Positions 22,628 to 27,038 of a DNA stretch of 27,038 nucleotides are shown here, piece after piece. The position numbers and the translations under genes are program-made. Each line of letters begins with the position of its first letter. The stretch's first letter is position 1. The notes beneath the pieces are model-generated. The model saw nothing but the letters and a program-made list of their open reading frames with translations, searched no databases and had not been told where the DNA came from. This stretch comes from Welwitschia mirabilis (taxonomy: Eukaryota > Gnetophyta > Gnetopsida > Welwitschiales), in assembly GCA_051453625.1 (NCBI GenBank), contig JBOZIK010000001.1:237517384-237544421 (forward strand), written 5' to 3'.

Positions 22628-22668
22628 CGGGAGGGAGGTAGGACAAGGGGGGCGGGGGGAAGAAAGAG
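22628..22668. repeat. G-rich purine tract with quadruplex potential
   Basis: Four G runs of three or more lie at 22629-22631, 22633-22635, 22647-22652 and 22654-22659, the last two separated by one C, followed by GA-rich sequence. The aligned place in unit 1 (near 3240) has only an A-rich tract, so this is specific to this copy. It lies 37 bases from an N gap. Confidence 0.85.
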
Positions 22669-23438
22669 AGAAATGGATCCATAAAAAAGTAGTAAAAGTT
22701 AGAACATGTTAAAAGTATTGTTAGATTAATGAAATGATTAAGAAACCAATAGTGCAATTGTAATATAAAAAGCATCTAAAAACAAGAATATTCTTATCAA
22801 TTTATGTAAATTCTTTTAAAAAGTATAATATTTCACATAAAAATAACAAGTGCTCACTCATAATGGCACCAATTTTGAATAAATAAAAACTCAATTTTTA
22901 AAATGAGAAAAACATGCTCTAATCCTTCATAAAAAAAAAGTATATTAAACATAATAATTCAATTCTAGAAAATAAGATTAGATATAAATAGTTTAAGTTA
23001 AAGCATAAGTAAATATCCTAGTTTATACATATATAATGGAAGCACATGAGTATCAAACTAATGGAATACTTTACATGAATTAATATAGAAATATGAATAT
23101 TATCTTATCAAAATATTACTTTATATCATAAAATAACTATTTCTTTCATGTGACATTTAAGGAATTACAACACATAAATTATTAATTATCATAAAGGACT
23201 ACATGGATAGAAATGTAATTTCATGAGATCTAGAAAAGAAAATATAGGAAAACAAAAAATAATAATTTATAAATATTTAGTAATATTGTAAAGATCATTT
23301 GCAACTCATATAAATGATAAAGATCATTACAATAATCAAATTTGCTAAAGCCACTTTTATATGAAAATAATTTTCCTTAAGAAGTCTGCTACTTGAAATA
23401 ATAACATGGATGTAATTAAATAATTAAAATATCTCATT

Positions 23439-24661
23439 TGGTTCTTATTATAATGCTAATTTATAGGAATTTGATGGTATATTTTAAGTAATTTTGTAGG
23501 ATATTTATACAAGTTTGAATGCAATACTGCTAATTAGGGAGAACTAATAGGATGATCATAAGAACATGTGATTTTTATCATACTTGGAGGCTTTTCAACA
23601 TATTTGGATACTTCATACTTTGGAAGAAGAATGTACTATGATAAATACTAATTTACCTTTGAGATTGAAGATAAGAAAGCCTATTATCCCCTTTGTCATC
23701 TCCATGATAGGTAGGATGATAGCACTACTGACATGGATAAAAGCTACGACTTTGACAATAAGGCCTAAAGTTGATGAAGTATCTTTTGACATAGAGTGAC
23801 TTCCCCTCTATCATCCTCATAATAGTTGCGACAACAACTACTTTTCTATGACCAAAAAGAATTATTTTTGTAATGGGTTCATGTAAACCATTTGGGCTGT
23901 TAAGGTTTCTTTTCTGACTTCAAGGGTTAAGCTTCTAGAACTTCAATGCAAAACCACAAATACCCTTTTCCTCCTTTACATTTATTTCCATATTTTGTAT
24001 TAGTTGTGCTTGTGATAGAAGATTGAAAGATAAAAAGTCTATCTAGTAGCTACAGAGTATAGTTCCATTAATGTTGAGATGAGTATCCTCCATTGAGGTG
24101 CTGCTACTTTATTGTAAGTGGATATAAAGTTCTATGAATAAATACAATTACTATTTTTATTCTAATTCTATTTATGTTCCTTATTATTTAAGTTATTAAT
24201 AGTTTAAGTGATAATTCTGTAATTTATTTAGATCCTAAGAGTAACCTTTATCAAAGTTAACTCTATTAGTTTATATTTTCATTGCTATTTCACTTCCATT
24301 CCACACTACATTCCATATTCTATGTGGTGCACATTATAATTCTTAATTAATTTGAATTATAGAGAGCTAGCTCTTTTGATAGGAGAATTAGAATCCAATA
24401 GAATCCATTCCACTTCCATTTTGAATTTCATCTTCATTTACTTTTAATTACAATTTAATTTGTTATTTATTCTTAGTTATTAAAAGATAAAAAGACTAAA
24501 AATACATTTAGGAATCAATTCTCTAACTTTAAACGTAGTGCCTTCATTGGAATTACGACATTTGGGTTAACTCTTATCTATATTAGTATGTGTATTTTGC
24601 AAGTATTATGTTTAAAGATTGGACTAATTAACTTAAGGACTGCCTAATTTATACTATAATA
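23439..24661 (+). repeat. Putative 5' LTR of the Athila-like element
   Basis: The left edge is inferred from the end of unit-2 similarity (a TG occurs at 23439-23440). The right edge is inferred from the primer-binding site three bases later (TA at 24660-24661 where CA is usual). The length of about 1.2 kb suits Athila LTRs. It contains gtggatataaagttc near 24117 and aataaata near 24138, possible promoter or poly(A) elements, and two of the hairpin-like repeats described below. The 71-residue frame at 23584-23799 has no known motif. Confidence 0.5.
23695..23825. repeat. Two hairpin-type repeats in the putative LTR
   Basis: At 23695-23722, gtcatctccatg is followed by ggatgatag, an imperfect inverted repeat. 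At 23807-23825, ctatcatcctcat carries the same left arm with a decayed right arm. They are 112 bases apart, nearly the same spacing as the copies in the leader. Confidence 0.55.
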
Positions 24662-24664
24662 TTT

Positions 24665-24682
24665 TGATGCCATTGTTAGGGA
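24665..24682 (+). other. Primer-binding site, tRNA-Asp type, deaminated
   Basis: The sequence tgatgccattgttaggga matches the complement of the plant tRNA-Asp 3' end (tggcgccgttgccgggga) at 12 of 18 positions, and all six mismatches are C-to-T or G-to-A. The tRNA-Asp primer is characteristic of Athila-type elements. It lies three bases past the proposed LTR end. Confidence 0.8.
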
Positions 24683-24845
24683 AATGTCACAAGGAGCTAG
24701 AAGATTGTTATGATCTACATAAGTACCTCAAATTTTTTGTTTAGGTTATTTATTTAAAATAGTATTGTATTTTTAGTATAACTTAGATTAGGTTTGTTTT
24801 AGAAATTTTTATTTTCCATAGTTTTTAGAATTTCCATCATCCTCT

Positions 24846-24875
24846 CTATCATCCCAATGACATTGGGAATGATAG
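24846..24875. repeat. Hairpin repeat 1 of the leader
   Basis: The arms ctatcatcccaatg and cattgggaatgatag pair over 14 bases with one bulged base and a one-base loop. This is the best-kept member of the series. Confidence 0.8.
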
Positions 24876-24956
24876 TTCTGAAATTTCAAAATTATTTTCT
24901 ACTTGTATAATTTTTCTTCTATTTCTAGTTTAATAATAAAGGTACTATCATTTTCT

Positions 24957-24986
24957 CTATCATCCCCATGATATCCTAAATAATAG
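24957..24986. repeat. Hairpin repeat 2 of the leader
   Basis: The left arm ctatcatccccatg is kept. The right arm reads cctaaataatag, which pairs if two or three A are read as former G. It starts 111 bases after repeat 1. Confidence 0.6.
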
Positions 24987-25054
24987 TTTGGTTTTTTGCT
25001 TTTAATAATTTTTTTGAGTTTTGATTTTCTGTTACTATGGTCCTCAACCCTTCT

Positions 25055-25085
25055 TATCGTCTCCATGACCAAGTGGATGATGATA
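25055..25085. repeat. Hairpin repeat 3 of the leader
   Basis: The arms tatcgtctcca and tggatgatgata pair with small bulges around a loop of about 8 bases. It starts 98 bases after repeat 2. Confidence 0.65.
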
Positions 25086-25149
25086 TGTTGTTTTTTATTT
25101 CCATTTTTATTTGCTATCTAAGCATGTAGGAACATGATAAGTTCAAAAC

Positions 25150-26690
25150 TTGATTGAAGAAAACATCAAAGAAGAATTATTTAAATTTAAGCAAAATCGA
25201 GGTACACACATCCTAAGTATGCAAATTCCTAGAATTGAAGAAGAAGAATTTTTAGCTACTATTATTTCAAAATCATATTTTACAAAAGAAAGTTATATTA
25301 TAGAAGTAGATCATATCTTTTATTTTTCAAATATGTCAAATGTATCGAAATCATCATAAAAACAAAAGCAAGTTACTTTGTCTAATAGCACAATTATTAT
25401 AGAAAANNNNNNNNNNNNNNNNNNNNNNNNNNNNNNNNNNNNNNNNNNNNNNNNNNNNNNNNNNNNNNNNNNNNNNNNNNNNNNNNNNNNNNNNNNNNNN
25501 NNNNNNNNNNNNNNNNNNNNNNNNNNNNNNNNNNNNNNNNNNNNNNNNAAGGAAGACCCTTTCCAACATTTTGTTGACATTGAACAACTTGTGCTTACCT
25601 CAAGAAATAGAAAGAAATGTATTAACGACTATACTTACATGATTATCGTTCTAGTTACACTTAGAGGAAGGGCAAAAATTTGGCTTTAAACCATTCCACA
25701 TAAAAGTCTTAAGTCTTAGAGTCAAGTGCAAGAAGTGTTTATTAAATAATTCTTGAGTAAAAGTTTCATGAGAAAAAGAAGAAAAGAAGTGATCAACTTT
25801 CAACAACAACCTTATGAGGATTATTCCATAGCTTATTAAAATTTTATCATCGCTAATAATTCCAACCCTATTGATAAACTTCATAAGGAAGAATTAGTTG
25901 ATTATTTCTATAGTTAATAAAATGATTAAACCAAACAAATTTTAAATTTTTCTTGTGGAGGAAACTTGTTAAACATAGGATTAAAAAAATCTTAGAGTGT
26001 GTTGGAAAACCTTGTATAAATAAGTTAAACTTGGCTTAAACCCATTAAAGAAAATTAAACTATAGGTTAAATCTTAAAAGAATTGAAGAAAGTTAAATAT
26101 GACAAGGAATAAGAAAGAGATAACTCAACCAATTTAATTAAAGATTTCACTATCACTTTAGAGAAGTATATACAAATGATAGTTACTGCAAAAGTAGAAA
26201 AAAGTGAAAATTCAATTTCAACTTGTAAAATTTGCAAAGATAACTATAATCTAACTAAAGAGTATTCTTTCTTGTTAATTTATAAGGCAAAGATGTTTGA
26301 GGAAGTTTGTGCATTCAATCAAAGAACACCTAATTTAAAAATTTAATCATAATTTCAATAAAAATTAGGTGAATAATCACAATGGAAACCTTTAGAGAAT
26401 AGATTCAAAAATTTAAACTTTCAACCAAATAACTTAAACTTCCAACAAAATTAAAATGATCCACTTAGAAAATCTATAGAAGAAATAAGAAAAGTGCAAG
26501 AAAAACTAATAGCAACATTGAAAACTTAGTGAATGTTCTTTATTAAACAATGCTTGCTAGTCAAAAACCATAATGATCTATTGCATCTCAATCTTTATCC
26601 AACCTAAATAAAGTTAAGAAAGATTTGAAATTAGTAACATGAAGTGAAAATGATACAACACCTCCTACAGTGAGGTTTTAACTTCTAAAA
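25150..26690 (+). pseudogene. Athila-like gag, degenerate
   Basis: One frame carries most of the signal. IEENIKEELFKFKQNRG, near the start, resembles the charged N-terminus of Athila gags. After a 142-N gap (25407-25548), EDPFQHFVDIEQLVL opens the capsid-like domain. LRGRAKIWL with a stop follows, then QVQEVFIK, another stop, FLSKSFMRKRRKE and INFQQQPYEDYSIAY, fitting the family's EDPxxHL, GxAxxWL, F-x-x-(K/R)F and I-x-x-FxQ pattern. The stop after SLKS (tag) sits where a Trp is usual, consistent with TGG-to-TAG. At 26224-26265 CKICKDNYNLTKEY looks like a zinc knuckle with the His and last Cys both turned to Tyr. Later stretches are too decayed to read. Confidence 0.7.
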
Positions 26691-26794
26691 ACAATGAAAT
26701 GAATGAGGATGATGTAAAAATTTTGGATTCATATAACTTTCCATCAATGTCACTTACTAAAACCTTCATTAAAATATTCTTATAAGAAAAAAAA

Positions 26795-27038
26795 GGAAAT
26801 AAACCATCCATTCCTTGGCTTAATCACTTAAATAAAAATCCTACCTTTGATGAACACTTAAAAAATTTGATGCATGAGGTAAACATTATCTTTTCTTTTT
26901 GGAAACTCTTACAAGAAAAGTTTGAATATTCTAAGTTATGAAAGGACTTAGTAAGAAGAAAATAAAAATGTATTATTCTTATTAAAGTTTTTCTTACTCA
27001 ATCTCTTTCTAACTTAGTCATGAAAATGTGTCCTAAAT
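26795..27038 (+). pseudogene. Protease-proximal region of the Athila-like polyprotein, partial
   Basis: One frame, shifted by one base from the gag frame, reads IPWLNHLNKNPTFDEHLKNL, then MHEVNIIFSFWKLLQEKFEY, SKL, a stop, KDLVRRK, a stop, and ends LTQSLSNLVMKMCPK. This fits the conserved Athila block before the protease, where a FxxxLKxLxINIPxxEALxxMPxYAKFxKDLL pattern is followed by LTxECSAIxxxKLPPK. The protease should begin just past the window edge. Two stops and the frame change show it is dead. Confidence 0.7.

Larger units (their letters stand above)
20232..23438. repeat. AT-rich tandem repeat, unit 2, right part
   Basis: This continues unit 2 after the chromovirus. Around 20255-20480 it matches 1600-1980, around 20985-21060 it matches 2395-2470, around 22800-23200 it matches 3400-3800, and the match ends near atctcat at 23431-23437 (unit 1: 4021-4027). 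It holds no gene I can recognise. Part of it is duplicated (20642-21288 and 21389-21918), and gaps lie at 20831-20930, 21289-21388 and 22492-22591. Confidence 0.75.
24683..25149 (+). other. 5' leader of the Athila-like element
   Basis: This is untranslated sequence between the primer-binding site and the first gag-like frame. It is T-rich, with many stops in all frames, and contains three hairpin repeats. Such leaders usually carry packaging and dimerisation signals in LTR elements; I infer this role from position only. Confidence 0.6.
23439..27038 (+). mobile_element. Athila-like Ty3/gypsy retrotransposon, 5' part, runs off the window
   Basis: A tRNA-Asp-type primer-binding site (24665-24682) is followed by a leader, a gag reading frame with the capsid-like pattern, a degraded zinc knuckle, and the conserved region upstream of protease in Athila elements (26795-27038). 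The start is set where similarity to the tandem repeat stops; no second LTR is in view to confirm it. RT, integrase and the 3' LTR would lie beyond the right edge. All frames contain stops. Confidence 0.75.

Noticed and set aside
23584-23799. 71-residue open frame in the putative Athila-like LTR
   Set aside because: It lies within LTR sequence, shows no motif, and overlaps the hairpin repeat. It is probably a chance frame.

Overview
The window looks like a repeat-rich, non-genic block of a seed-plant nuclear genome. The evidence is very high A+T, long LTR retrotransposons of two plant Ty3/gypsy lineages, C-to-T/G-to-A decay typical of methylated plant DNA, and scaffold gaps of exactly 100 N. 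I see no intact protein-coding gene and no host gene. Every recognisable coding stretch is a broken retrotransposon polyprotein.

Layout. (1) Bases 1-5718 and 20232-23438 are one AT-rich, non-coding tandem repeat with a period of about 4.27 kb including gaps. Unit 1 is 1 to about 4268. Unit 2 starts near 4269, breaks at 5718 and resumes at 20232. (2) Bases 5719-20231 are a minus-strand Ty3/gypsy chromovirus, Tekay/Del-like, inserted into unit 2. Read right to left it has: 5' LTR (16528-20231), tRNA-iMet-like primer-binding site, gag, zinc knuckle, protease, reverse transcriptase, RNase H, integrase, chromodomain, polypurine tract, and 3' LTR (5719-10849). The LTRs are very long, about 3.7 kb once apparent internal duplications are removed. 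(3) From about 23439 to the right edge runs a plus-strand Athila-like element: putative LTR, deaminated tRNA-Asp primer-binding site, leader with repeated hairpins, gag, and the start of the protease-proximal region. It runs out of the window.

Both elements are dead. In the chromovirus the RT box reads FIDN, the RNase H aspartate is Asn, two of three integrase catalytic residues are changed, and stops and frameshifts are scattered throughout. Most changes I could place are C-to-T or G-to-A. The two LTRs differ at about 20% of sites in one 60-base stretch I counted, so the insertion is old.

The most interesting signals are the interrupted 4.3-kb tandem repeat, the hairpin series at about 110-base spacing in the Athila-like LTR and leader, and a segment of the 3' LTR that kept its CpGs while its twin in the 5' LTR lost nearly all of them. 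Several apparent duplications abut 100-N gaps and may be assembly artefacts. I found no evidence for a new enzymatic or defence system.
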